NCBI GenBank assembly: GCA_027475525.1
Contig: JAMWFC010000082.1
Span: forward strand, 1,550,001 to 1,614,000
Length of the DNA stretch: 64,000 nucleotides
Direction of reading: 5' to 3'
From: Macrolepiota albuminosa
Taxonomy: Eukaryota; Basidiomycota; Agaricomycetes; Agaricales; Agaricaceae
The notes beneath the pieces were generated by a model, which was not told the DNA's origin, ran no database searches, and saw only the letters and a program-made list of their open reading frames with translations. This document shows positions 24,801 to 36,600 of the stretch, one piece after another; the first letter of the stretch is position 1, and every line of letters begins with the position of its first letter. The position numbers and the translations under genes are program-made.

Positions 24801-26157
24801 TAAGTTTTGCTCGCATGAACTCCTTGTTGCCCCAGGCCAGACTTATACCATAAGGGAATCTGCTAAGTATAGCGCCAGCTCGTTGTAGTAATCCGAGACT
24901 GATAAGATTTGCTCCAAGTTTAGGCACGTATAGCACATTGTCGAACTGAACATCATTTGTTCCGTCGACGACGTAAGTTTGGAAAACTATGGATCCTATA
25001 CCGGTGACGTTGAGGCGGTTATGCCCTCCAACAGAAATGTATTGGTTCTCAACGTTTTGCATTTTGTAGAACCAGCCTTTGTCCGTGACCATGTGACAGG
25101 ATGCGGCACTGTCGAGAAGTAACCCAGAAGGCATGCTATTAGTTGTGGCCATAAGAACCTTTCCCACTTCTCTGCTCGGTGTCGTGGAACAGTCAATGGA
25201 CATGTTCGCATTCCCTACTTGTCTGGGTTTCCTAGGTTTGGGGCACTTGGGACTCCAATGTCCCTTTTCTCCACAATTATGACACACGTTGTCGGCTTTT
25301 GGTTCATGCTTGGACTTGAGCTTTTTCTTTGGGCTCTTAGCGTCAATTTTACTCCCACTGGATAAATTACTGGGTTTGGATATGAAAGCGATTTGCTTAT
25401 TCAAAGCGTTATCTTCTTGTGATACACGGTTGTAGACGGATATAAGTTCCGCAGATACGTTTTCAATAGTGAGGGTATTTCCTCGGTGTAACAAGTTTTG
25501 CTTCATAACTTCCCAGGTCATAGTGTTAGGCAAGGAGAGTAGGATTGCATTGATGACGGTGTTATCGTCAACTTTATAACCAGCATCAGTGATGCAGCGT
25601 TGAATGTCAAGGTAAAATCCAATGTGGCTTGTCATGGAGGAGCAACCATCCCACTTCTTAGCGTATAGTTGTTGATAATAGTAGTGCACGTTTACACTGC
25701 CTTGTTGATCAACGTAGCTTTTGTGGAGATGATCCCAGATAGCCTTGGCAGTTTGGAGATCGATGATGGAATCCCGCTGCATATATTCGATGGCGCTATG
25801 AATCAAACCGATAGCTGCATCGTTTTTACTCAACCATCGCTCATATTTCTTGTGAGCCTGTTACCATATGAGGTAGGGTTTGGATAAGATCGTATCCCAC
25901 GACTTGTGGACTTCCTCCTCCTTCTTGACCGCCAGAGTTGAGCCATCGTCGGTAGGGGTTGGATGTGTGGTGGTTACCATACCCGGGAACTGGTTGGGGG
26001 GTTTCAGTGGGCATTTATCACATCCACTAGTAATACCCCAAAGTGACTTTGTCTGTAGTGCAGCCTTCATGTTATCAGACCATACATGATAGTTATTTCC
26101 GTCGAACTTTGTGAACTGTAGAGTATCGGAAGTCGATTTGCTGACACCGGGGCCCAT
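21811..26157 (-). pseudogene. Copia gag-pol, single frame with five in-frame stops
   Basis: One continuous minus-strand frame from the ATG at 26157 to the stop at 21811, about 1,450 codons, with no frameshift. Domains in order: gag; CCHC knuckle CHNCGEKGHWSPKC; protease motif LLDSAASCHM; GAG-pre-integrase with H...H...CSRC; integrase core with TDNGTEF; reverse transcriptase with VYVDD; RNase H with GWSDANWA and TVEAEY. Stops fall at about 25861 (TAA), 24340 (TGA), 24234 (TGA), 23371 (TAG) and 22390 (TGA). Four are explained by C-to-T or G-to-A changes at Gln, Arg or Trp codons; the one at NPY-stop-PEQNG would need a transversion. The frame ends inside the 3' LTR. Confidence 0.93.
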
Positions 26158-26161
26158 AACC
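26150..26161 (-). other. Primer-binding site matching initiator tRNA-Met anticodon arm
   Basis: The minus strand reads GGTTATGGGCCC directly after the 5' LTR. This is complementary to the conserved anticodon arm of eukaryotic initiator tRNA-Met (GGGCCCAUAACC), the half-tRNA priming mode known for Drosophila copia. The ATG inside it (26157-26155) is the first Met codon of the gag frame. Confidence 0.8.
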
Positions 26162-26481
26162 TGTTGCAGCATAAGGCAATATATATATGTATTCACGTAT
26201 GTAGTACAATCTGAAGTTCGAAGTCGGAGACGATTCAGTACAAGTAAGTAAATATGTTATGTATCTTACCTGAAGTTCGAAGTCGGAGACGATTCAAACT
26301 CCAGGTAATCGTATACCTTTTATACCTAAAAATGAAACATTTCAAATTTTGAAGAAGATTTATGACGCAATGAAAAGAAAAGAAATATACGTAGAAATTG
26401 GAGAAACATACATCATGAATGAGTCATGTATGATTACAAGTTGAGGTGAATCTTCGCAGTCAGACATCATTTCCCTCGACA
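26162..26481 (-). repeat. 5' LTR of the Copia element
   Basis: 320-bp partner of 21513-21832, with the same internal 27-bp repeat pair. It should supply the element promoter on the minus strand. Confidence 0.93.
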
Positions 26482-26486
26482 AGTAG

Positions 26487-28353
26487 CACACCCTCAGTCA
26501 ATTATATTGAACTGAGAGTGAGTAGTAGCATATAACATCATAAATACTAGTCTTGAACTGACAATTGTCTACTTAGACTATAGATTACTTATATTTGTGT
26601 CAGGGTCTAACATATGATACATACATTGAGTGATACAATACATAATATATTATAGCACTAAACGGCAATATGGTATTTACCAAGCAAATATGCACAAGAC
26701 CATAGACCAATATCCCTTCACACACCCCAGCTCTACTCTACAATATTACCAACTTTTCTAAGCACCTGCACAGCCCTCCAGTCACCATTGCATGTGTATG
26801 TTGATGATGACAACAAGGAACTCTTTGTACTCATCATGGGCCTCTTTTGTTTCTTATGAGGTCTTGGCCATTTTGCTGTGATACATATCAGGTTGAGATG
26901 AGTTGATACCTCCATCTTTATAATGAGGGATAGGTAGCTGTGGCTGTTTTGGAGAGCACAGCTTCCTTAAAGTGTCAGGCCTCTTAGCATTGGTGGATGT
27001 TGTCAAGATATGAGAACCCTTAGCAGGCAATGAGGCATGAAACACAAGCTTTTCTCTAAGACTGGTAATCTGAGGAGGGCTCTGGAGAAGGACATTGGTG
27101 TGGTGAGAAGTGGGAATTGGTGGGGAAGTGACATCTTTCAGTGGACTAGTACTGCAGCTTATATTGTGTCACACCATGGAGACAGTATATCCATCCCCCA
27201 TATTGACTGCAGCAGAGTCCTCAGGTGGGACCAGAGTTGAAACATGCAAGGAGAGAGGAGACTCTTCCACAATCCTGAAGCCTTTACCAGGCTTCTACTG
27301 TGTTTTGTCCCCCGCAGTAGTTATAGACACAAGAGATAGTAGTAACCACCAGATCAGCACAAAGGTTTGGAGGTCTACTGCTAGATGTACCGTAAGCATC
27401 CACACCAATGAGCATCTGGTCAATATTACTGATGAGATGGTCTGAGCCCATTTTTCTATGTTGCAAAACCCTTCATGTAACCATTGGTTACAAGCTAGAA
27501 CTGTCTTGTGTGGATCACACAGTGCTAAATCAGACTGCTGCATTGGATTTGACTAGAACTAGAGTGAATACAAGATGTTATCTTACATAATACTCTACTG
27601 TATATTAATAGCATTGTTGATGCTTGTAACACATGTGATGCTCCATTACATACTCCTCAATGAGACCAAATACTCAGTCTTAGAAGAAAGGTGAAACTAT
27701 GGACTTGCACAAAAGTGCATGACATCAGGCAATTATGCACACTGCATAGCTGTAGGAAGTTAGTAACACTGGCCATAGCAGTAGTGTGTGGTGTTGACAC
27801 TTGACATGATTAGTCTTACGGCCTCTTAGTGCACAAGTGCACATACCAGCCCAAACAGCAAGAAAGCAGAATAAAATTAAAAAAATAAAAGAAGACATAA
27901 CATCTGCTCGCTGTATATATATGCTACCCTGAAGTGTGCATCAGCCTGAAAATGTTGAGTTCATGCTGAAATTTACTTAAAAAATTAAAAAAGGGATCTA
28001 TGACCTGTCCAATAAGGCTCCCATGACCATGCACATCTCCATCACCATTGACTTGTCCTCCAGTATGATGTTAATCATGGAAGGGGGAGGTGCTGATTCT
28101 GTTCTTGGTGGGGTGGTTGACCCCTCAACTGCAGGCAAATCTACCACCATAGGCTCAGTTAATGCGACATTAATTGCTGAGGCAACAGTGGGTAGCATAT
28201 CATGCACCAACATGCATTTTAGAAGCCCTCAGCCTCAGGATTTATTTGAAGAATACTCTTCTCATTGTGCTTGAACATAAGATGATAATAATCATCTTCA
28301 GTCACTTCTTGCTATTCATCCCATTGAAAAATTGTGGGCAGAGTGCCATATGC
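26487..28353. other. AT-rich degenerate repeat DNA
   Basis: No supportable gene. It begins with an imperfect hairpin (CACCCTCAGT at 26489-26498, ACTGAGAGTG at 26511-26520). The stretch at about 27490-27632 recurs inverted near 54596-54746, so it is dispersed-repeat DNA of unidentified type. The short frames around 27000-28270 have no recognised domain. Confidence 0.5.
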
Positions 28354-29279
28354 TGATAGGATCCCATACAGAATCAGCACATCAATGACAGGCCACAGCA
28401 GCACAGCACTGGCTTGGGATACAGTGCATGCTATTTGACCAATTTTGGCAATATTTAATGGCTATGCACAGTAAGAAGCGGATCCAATCAATGATAGCGC
28501 TGATGGCAGACAGAATGACAATTGACAGATGGCATCAATCACTGACAACAGCACTTAGTGAGAAGACTGATGATTTATCAGAAATGACAGATAGCTTGGT
28601 GTTTGACCTTGGCATCTGACAGCACTTAGCACCTCAATTTAGTGTCTGACATCGCTTAGCATATTGGACAGACAGAAGGTTGATGGATTGATGGTTTAGT
28701 GTTGCAATCTGCCACCTGGCACCACTAAGCATGTTGAATGGATAGTAGAGATCTGAAACTGTTGGAGCCACCCTATAAAATTTTCCAGTTCATCACACTT
28801 TGGTGTTATTAGTTACTTGGCAATGGTGAACTCCTTGTAGTATAAAAAGTACTTACTGACTTGTGCATATCCAGCAGAACAAAGTTTCTTGCCCCACTCA
28901 CTCTAGTCTCCCTTACAGTCTAAATCTCATTTATGGTCGGCAATGTCGAAGTAATCGGCAGTTGTAGACTATTGATATTCATTGGAATCTTTGTGCCTCA
29001 CATCTACAGCAGGCATTAACATTGCTTAGACCTTACTAAGCTCCCATGTTCTTGCCACATACCTTGCTACTTTCCACTTACCAATTCTTCCACAGGTGCC
29101 TCTACCCTTAGCACTTGACACTTGCTGACCCCCTTCCTGACTTTTCATTATTTTAACAGACATGATCTCTGGGACCTGCCCAGGACTCCCCTCAACACCT
29201 TAAGCATGCCCAACACAAAGCTTTTGGCTTAGTAACATTATTCTTACATTTGTTACTGACCAAACTTTGAGTGTCATCA
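28354..29279 (+). repeat. 5' LTR of Gypsy A1
   Basis: 926 bp, TG...CA. It matches 32830-33343 over its first half and the A3 LTR (57677-58651) more distantly along its length. Confidence 0.85.
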
Positions 29280-29389
29280 AATTGAAGCCCACCACAAGGA
29301 ATCTTTAGGGCAGAATTCTGCCAGAAACCCATCTCCAGCATAAGTGCCACCTGCTAGAGTAGTCAGCAGAAGGCATTCTTCCTTTCTGC

Positions 29390-30525
29390 ATGTCTCCATC
29401 TACTCCTCAACTTCCAGGTGCCTTACTACACCACACCCTAGAGCAAAAACTACAGAATGCCAAAGATGAGCTTACTGTAGATGACATTCCTGATATCTTT
29501 CCATGTTCCTTGGAATACAATCTTAGTGCCAACGATTCCTTAGCATCTATGCTTGCCGCCATACAATCATTTACTCCACCAATGCCTTTAACTCCTCTCT
29601 CTCAGCTTTTCATTTCCTGCAATCTGTTGCCAAGACTTAGAACCCCTTCACCACAACTGCTAACCAAGCTTGGCACCACAGTCATTATAGAACAACCCGT
29701 TCAGTGCATGCAGCCATGCAACCACTTCTTTGCATTAAAATGGGACAAATCCAAGCCATGGGAACTATCCCAGTACTTAAAGAATTAGAATATTTATTCA
29801 GGGATTGTGAAGTTACTAACCATATACAAATGAAGGAATATGCGGCACAATATGTATCTTATGACATGGCAGAGACATGGACGGGCCTTCCCAAGTTTGC
29901 CGCATTTGTTTCTGGCACACAACTAGCTCAAGCCCAAGGCACCTCATATGAAGGTTGGAAAACAGCAGTCATACAGTTATATCCTGGCACTAAAAGGCTA
30001 CCCGATACACAGTAAACAAGTTACAAAAACTGATACAGGAATCATTTGACAATGGCACATATTCTCTTAGCACCTTCTCCATGTATTACCAAGAATTTCA
30101 GAAGATTAGCAACTCCACAAAGTAGTCTTTAGCGCTCATTGCCAAGCAGCCCTCCAGTTTGAGACAAAACATAGTGCTACTATCAAGGATTACAACTTCC
30201 TGAGAGGAGTGCTAGTACTTATGTGCAACTCCAAAATTGAGACCTCCTACAATAAAAAAATGCACCTGTGCTATCTGGGACCTTTGGTAGTTATTTCTTG
30301 CGACCATTGGAGGTGCTTACGTGCTCTGTGAATTAGATGGTTCAGTACTACATTGACCTGTTGCAGCCTTTTGCTTGTTGCCATATCTCACTAGAAAACA
30401 AATTGTGCCACTTGAAGCACTAGATATCAACACTGCTAAACTTCAAGAACTTGAAGAAACTGACTTCTTGGACGATAATGATTTGCTTACTATAATTGAA
30501 GAAGAAGAAAATAATTAGAAAAGAT
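29390..30525 (+). pseudogene. A1 gag remnant joined to pol C terminus
   Basis: The gag part (to about 30110) aligns with the A3 gag at 58734-60060: PSTPQLPGAL near the start, EYLFRDC, MKEYAAQYVSYDMAETWTGL, then the INxLYPG-type segment and a TYSLSTFSMYYQEFQK-type segment. It is broken by shifts and stops. From about 30115 the sequence becomes the C-terminal tail of a Gypsy pol (KDYNFLRGVLVLMCNSKIE, then YLGPLVV), also with stops. The joint implies an internal deletion of several kb. Confidence 0.75.
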
Positions 30526-30544
30526 TATAATAATAAGCTCCTCT

Positions 30545-32661
30545 TTAACCTCTCATGGGGCAAAGTTACTATAGGGAGGTAGCCAGTGCCACTCAGGCTC
30601 CTCCTTGGCAACTCCTACCACTCCCTCCTCTCCAGCTGCCCCTGCCTCTCTTGCTGGTTCCTTCTCCCATTGTGTTGCCAAGGTCTCATTTTCTTCACTC
30701 TTAGCATCCTCATCACCTACCTTTGCTGCTACCTCATCCTTGTTCTCCTCCTGCCATCTGGACTCATCCCCCATTTTGATATTCTCAGGGGCCTCATCTC
30801 ACTCCGTCTGCAGCGCCAAGTTGCCAATGAGTTCCTGGTCTCCTGACTCCTGCTCTTTGCCAAGGGACCTCGCTACTAGTTGAATAAGAGACAGGAGGCT
30901 ACTGGGACCAGCCTCTGTGTCTGGGGGCAGCAGGCAACTTGCCACCAAGGCCTTCTCCAGATTCTCCATCTCAGTATCCTCAGAGGCTGGCAAGGGGGAA
31001 GGCAACGACTCCACATGAGGATGCTTTGCTTTGCCCTTCCCTTTGCTGGGGGAAGGGGCTTGTCATTTTTCTGGGACCGAAGTCCCTTGGTGCTCTCCAG
31101 CACCTTGTTTGCCAACTGTTTCAGATCCATCTCCTTGGCATGTTGGCAACATCAAGGAGGCTTGTCCAATTGAGGCCATACCTCCTGCAGCAACCTTCTT
31201 CTTCTGTGCCTCCATGAACTCCCTTGCTTTCCTTACCAAAATTGTGTAGAAAAATGTCTTCTCAACTAAGGCATCTCACACTCTGCCATGTTCACAACTT
31301 TTGGCCCCATCAATAGTGCAAGTGCATTTCAAGGCCCCACAATGGTAGCACAGCTGTGCTCCAGTCAGGAACCAACAACCTTCTGGGTTGTTATCTGCCC
31401 AGCACTTGTCACACTGTGCCATCAGGAGTTAGCAGCAAGACTGAAGAAATCCAAAAGTTGCTTATTGCGCCACATGCCTTCTTGAATGCCTGCCAGGTCA
31501 CCAGGAATCATCTCCTCTATGACAATGCCAGCTTCCTGCCTCTCATCAAGGATGGCCTCCTCCTGATGTGGCAAAAGCAAACCTTCTTTATCCTCAAAGG
31601 TGATTTGCATTGGTGCCTATACAAATTTGTTAGCTCAAACTTGAGTTCAAAAGACACTTACTATGTATTGTGGAGCCACCTTGCAATTCTGCAAGTTTGT
31701 TAGTGACTATTAGTAACAGCAAGAAAAATCAAAACATACCTTGCATTTTAAAGCAACTGCCAGCTTCTTTGGTGAGCCTGACCTGCTAGCTGGCAGCACT
31801 GGGCTCAAAGTGCTGCTAGTGCAACCAACCTTACCAGACCCTTCTGCTACAACCTCCTGCCTCTTAAAACATACCTTGCATTTTGAAGCAACTGCCAGCT
31901 TCTTTGGCAAGCCTGACCTGCTAGCTGGCAGCACTGGGCTCAAAGTGCTGCTGGCACAACCAACCTTACTGGACTCTTCTGCTACAACCTCCTGCCTCTT
32001 GGTGGTAGGTGCCTTTCTCTCAGCAATCTCCTCCATCTCTGCTGCCAACTCTCAAGCCCTCTCCCACTCCTCCAGTGCCCTGGTAATCTCTCAGGAGTCC
32101 CAAGAGACCTCCTCATGCCTTGCCACAATTTCCTTTTCCACCTGCATGTGCGCTAAGAGCGCCAACATCTTCTGCTTACTGTAAAGTGACAAATCAGACC
32201 AAAGCTAAGTTAGGAGTATAGGTTAGAGATACTCACTCTGCTGCAGGCACACTTACCATCATTAGCAATGCCTTGGACAAGATATTCTCCAACTTGTCCT
32301 CAATGGTTGGAATGAGAGGAGGTGCCTAATGAATGCCTTTACAGCTAGCGATATGGCAAGAATGCAGAACACTTACAAAATGAGAGTAAGGCACTAGCTA
32401 CTTAGTGCCATGGTGATCTAAGTAACGGGACCAGCACCACTCTCAAATCTCTATCTTGTGATCCCAGCCTATGCCAAGAATGCACACCTCCAACCACCAC
32501 TTGTATAACTTCATTATGGCAACAACTAAATTTATAGGCACCTCTGTGCCAACACCATTGATACATTTGAGAAAATTGTTTGCCTTGGCAATGTATGCAT
32601 GCGCTGCATTTTGGGCCTTGATAGTAGAGACAGGGGGCAGAGTTGGAATATGGAAGGACAT
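30545..32661 (-). pseudogene. Antisense gene-like segment with Cys-rich cluster, inside A1
   Basis: Minus-strand coding similarity over 2.1 kb, between the pol end and the polypurine tract of A1. From the ATG at 32661 the protein begins MSFHIPTLPPVSTIKAQNAA and contains NLVVAIMKLYKWWLEVCILG. A Glu/Lys-rich region follows with a 135-bp internal duplication, then a Cys-rich cluster (about 31425-31285: KCWADNNPEGCW, CYHCGALKCTC, SCEHG) resembling a degenerate zinc cluster of agaricomycete proteins of unknown role, and Lys/Glu/Pro-rich tails. Frames change several times, so either introns or decay separate the pieces. I cannot name a function. It may be a captured host gene or an element-encoded antisense ORF. 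Confidence 0.55.
31735..32004. repeat. 135-bp tandem duplication in the antisense segment
   Basis: Two near-identical units with period 135 bp (45 codons) start at about 31735 and 31870. Both keep the minus-strand frame (segments KRQEVVAE..., LPASRSG, KLAVA, KCKVCF), so the duplication arose while the frame was intact. Confidence 0.85.
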
Positions 32662-32829
32662 ATTTGTTGATGGGAGTGCTAGGTAAAAGCAAGGGAAGAA
32701 ACAAAGTTCAAACTCATGTGCCAGGACTATAAACAAAATCCAAAAAACACATGGGCCACTTGTCACAAAAACAGTAATGGTAGCCATATTTGGTGACTAA
32801 GAACAGTCAATTTTTCAGTTGGGGGAAGA

Positions 32830-33343
32830 TGATAGGACCCCATACAGAATCAGTGCATCAACAGCAGGCCATGGCAGCATAGCACCAGCTTGAAGTACCT
32901 TAGCGCATGCTATTTGACTAATTTTGGCAATATTTGACAGCTGTGCATGGCAAGAAGCAGATTCAATCAATGATAGCACTGATGGCAGACAGAATGACAA
33001 TTGACAAATGGCATCAATCATTGATGACAGCGCTTAGCAAGAAGACTGATGATTTATCAGAAATGACAGATAGCTTGGTGTTTGACCTTGGCATCTGACA
33101 GCGCTTAGCACCTCAATTTAGTGTCTGACATTGCTTAGCATATTGGACAGACAGAAGGTTGATAGATTGATGGTTTAGTGTTGCGATCTGCCACCTGACA
33201 CCACTAAGCATGTTAAAAGAATGGTAGAGATCTGAAACTGTTGGAGCCACTCTATAAAATTTTCCAGTTCACCACACTTTGGTGTTATTAGTTACTTGGC
33301 AATGGTGAACTCCTTGTAGTATAAAAAGTACTTACTGACTTGT
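32830..33343 (+). repeat. 3' LTR of Gypsy A1, 5' part only
   Basis: Matches 28354-28862 of the 5' LTR closely, then stops where the B1 LTR begins (TGTAACG at 33344). The rest of an A-type LTR appears at about 38456-38679, beyond B1, although that piece looks more like the A3 LTR. Confidence 0.8.
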
Positions 33344-33573
33344 TGTAACGAAGTTATGAATTTGAGAAGCTTAGTGTGCACACAACACTGAATCAGACCA
33401 GACCAGTCTATTGACAATGTAGTTTACAACAAAATAAGCTGCTTATTAAGCAGCAGGTTGTAGGTATTGATATGTATGTAAATAATATTATAATAAATAT
33501 AATATTGTATGCTAAGTACCTAGTAAGTAAGTAAACGCTATGTGGTGGTGGCCACATAGCGGACTATGCTACA
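33344..33573 (-). repeat. 3' LTR of Gypsy B1
   Basis: 230 bp. The plus strand reads TGTAACGAAGTTATG...ACTATGCTACA. It contains the inverted pair CGCTATGTGG/CCACATAGCG (33537-33561) and a GCTGCTTATTAAGCAGC palindrome. Related LTRs lie at 55855-56087 (opposite orientation) and 57093-57410. Confidence 0.8.
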
Positions 33574-33618
33574 CACCCCCCAATTAGACCAAAGTACGGT
33601 CTCAAAACACTCTGACAG

Positions 33619-36600
33619 TCAGGCCGTTGGTAAGTCAGGAACGGGGGCAATCAGAGAGTCCTCAGGCTCCTGGAAAGGATCGGCAGTAGCGTCGTCCATA
33701 TTGTAATCAAGGAGTTTATCCTTGGGTATGGGCTTGTGAGTGGTGCCCGATGGCCCTGCAAGAGGCAGGGAGTTGTCAAAGTCCCGTAGAGGGGACAGTG
33801 TAATTGTGGGGTCGAAGGTTGGCCCCGGAGTAGGAGGGTGGGGATCAGGAATATCCCCAGTGTCGGATGGGTACTGGCACGTCCAGATCTTGCGGGCATG
33901 TATGTCTTGCCCAATGGGGAGATACATCCCCTTGGTAAACACGTTGTTGAACGCGCAACGACTCTCCTGCTGCTGGAGCATCAGTCATTGGCAGTCGCCA
34001 ATGGTGGCCTCGTGCCACCCATCCCACTGAGCATGGGACTGAGGGGTCCCGTAGTGATTGAGGCATTGCAGCCTCTTGTCATCAATGGCAGCTGCCTTGT
34101 TGTATAGCCGGCTGTCACTGAAGAAGATGTGGGCCAAGTAGGTGACTCCATAGATATACGCATGGTCAGCCCAGCTGACCGGAATTTGATTGTGTAGAAG
34201 GATGCGTAATGCGTCCAAAGTGGTGAACACAGAAGCAGATGCTTCCAGGATGTCCACAGCCCGAGCCTCAAAAGTAGGGTCATTGGCGTGGAGAGGTACA
34301 AAGGCTTGCCCCGTAGCCGCCTCGTAATTCGGCCATGGCCTCTTTGTAGAGGCCTGGCCTTGCAAAGACATAGGCCAGGTACTTGTGTACCATGGTCTTG
34401 GAGGGGCAGCTGGCACTGAACACATGCACAAGCGCAAACCCAAAGAGGCTGCACCAATGAATGCACATGGCACGGTTCATGGTCAGACTGGTCCATATGT
34501 TGGGCGTCCCAGGATGCCCATAGAGGGGGGCATAGGAGCCCAGGTAGTCCAAAGCAAAAGGCTGCTTTGGGTCAGGGGGAGTCAGGCCGACGAAGGCCAG
34601 TCTCCCACTTTCCTTGTGGCGGTAGAGCCACGATGGGACAATCATCCGTGGGACTTTCTCCCGCTCCTCCAAACTCGCAAAGAGTACCGCAATAGTCTTG
34701 TACGGGATCTTGTCAAGTAGTTGAGACATTGTTTTATCTCGGGCAGTAGGGTGGCAGTTCAGCGCCACCTGTTTGAATTCATTGAGCAGTAGATAGCCCA
34801 ACTGATGCTGACAAATCAGCATAAACTGGTTGTTCACCAGTGCATGGAGCCAGCGGAGCTCTTGAGGACTGTGGGGAAACCCGCAAGGTGCCACTTGGTA
34901 CACCTTGCTGTTGTGGGGCATCTGCGCAGTGTTGCCCTCTTTATCGGCCTCAAAGGCCCTGGCTGCGTGGGCTTCTTGCCCGACGAAGATAGTATTGGTC
35001 ACTGGCAACCAATAGAACTGGGGGGATAACCCCATGCCAAAGAATGAGTTCTGGCACACAATAGTGTGATCACGGTAGATCGCAACACTGAGTGCATCAG
35101 AGATGCGCCCGGTTTTGTCCTTGAGGAGGGCAGCTCCTCATTTGGCACTATCCTGAGCCTGACGGTCCATCTTGGCCTGTCAATTGCTGTTGCACTGTTT
35201 GTGTGCCATATGTTGGGCTGCCGTCTCATGCAGCACAGGGGATTCCATGCAAGCTTCTTCAGGCTTCTCATACCATTCATCATTGGAGGGTGGGGATGGC
35301 AGCCTCTCCGGCACAGACGTGTCAGAATGTGGGTCTATTGCCCACACACATCGTGGGAGTCGGGCTGGCAGGCCCTCTACCAGTATTGCGGGTAAGAAGG
35401 GGATGTTAGCCCCTGGGGCCCCTTTTGGGGCATCCTCGGGGAAGTGCATGTTGACGTATGCGTGCCCTTCCAGTTGCTTACCCTGACAATCCTTTTGGGG
35501 TTGCGAGGCCTTAGCCTCAGTGGGGCATGTGCTGCCACCCAGGGAACTCTGCTCCCCAGAGTGCGTGGTGGATACCATGGATAATGGTCGCGAAGATATG
35601 ACCTTGGATGTGCCACTAGCGAGGCGCTGGATGAGCCGAGGGGCGGCTGGAGCAGAGGCATCTTCATAGGGAAGGATGTCCCACCCTAAACTGGCCTCCT
35701 GGCCAGAGACGACAACGCTTGACTGAGTTGAGCGGAAGGGCACGTCCTCCACTCCTTGCCGACGCACCTTTTTGCTGGAGTCAGTGTCCTGACTCGGGGA
35801 TGTAGTCTGCCGCTTATAAGCTGCTGATAGGGCAAGGAGATCAGTTTTGTGCTGAGCGCACATATGATCCATGTCATCCATCATCCGGCTGATGAGGACG
35901 ACCACCTCCGCATCATGGAGGAATGACGATTCTGCGAGTACATCATACCCATTGTCCCCCAAGCGTTGGAGGAGGGTAGCCAGGACTAGGTCCTGGTTGA
36001 GACTGGGCTCGACAGCCCATGCTTTTCCTTTGTCGCATTGGAAACACGACTCTTCTTCCAAGCAGGGCTTGGGTTGGTGTGGCATCTCCAGCTGCTGTAA
36101 AAGGGAGAGCCTGGCCAGGCTCTCCGTCGGTGCATCAGCTGATGAACTGATGCTTAGTTCTGTATTGAGAGTTTTTGTGCTCTCAATGGCTGCAGGGGCC
36201 TGCGCGAGGAATGCTTGGTGTCCCTCTAGATTGTCGACTGGTACTGTGGTTGACAGGGAAGTCGACTTGCCTCCCTTGGCTAGCACTTTGTACGAGGCAT
36301 CGTACTGGGGCATTGCACCCCAAGCCCCCATTCAAGCTGGGAGGTACGGCATCATTACAAGCACGTTACTCATGCCTGGGTAGTGCGCCAGGGTGGTAAA
36401 CTGGGGAAAAGGATGTGTCCCCAGTGGTCCTGTTGCCAGTACAGGGGCAAGCTGCCTCCATCCTGACGTCGCTTGGGGGCTAACAAGCCCTCCATACTGG
36501 TGTTGCTGAGATTGGCCCTCAGCATGATGTGGCGCATAAGCACCCGCTACTGGTTGTTGGGGCTGATAGCCGCCCAGAAGTTCGTTTTGGGGCATAACGT

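Larger units (their letters stand above)
21513..26481 (-). mobile_element. Complete Ty1/Copia retrotransposon with inactivated gag-pol
   Basis: 4,969 bp bounded by two 320-bp LTRs and the 5-bp target duplication AGTAG (21508-21512 and 26482-26486). It lies on the minus strand: the 5' LTR is at 26162-26481 and the 3' LTR at 21513-21832. I count about ten differences between the LTRs (roughly 97% identity), nearly all transitions. A purine-rich tract abuts the 3' LTR (reading AGTGGGAG). The primer site GGTTATGGGCCC (26150-26161) directly adjoins the 5' LTR. The order is gag, protease, integrase, reverse transcriptase, RNase H, as in Copia. Confidence 0.95.
28354..33343 (+). mobile_element. Gypsy-type element A1, internally deleted
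   Basis: The 5' LTR (28354-29279) begins TGATAGGATCCC and ends CATCA. A likely primer site follows (TTGAAGCCCACC near 29282). Then come a decayed gag (29390-30110), the last part of pol (30115-30525), an antisense gene-like segment (30545-32661) and a polypurine tract TTGGGGGAAGA (32819-32829). The 3' LTR starts at 32830 but is cut at 33343 by the LTR of element B1. The homologous element A3 carries protease, reverse transcriptase and RNase H between gag and pol end, all missing here. The DNA is very poor in CG. Confidence 0.8.

Noticed and set aside
30553..31249. Several overlapping plus-strand frames
   Set aside because: They are shadows of the antisense coding segment, which has low-complexity Glu/Lys-rich composition that leaves the opposite strand open.
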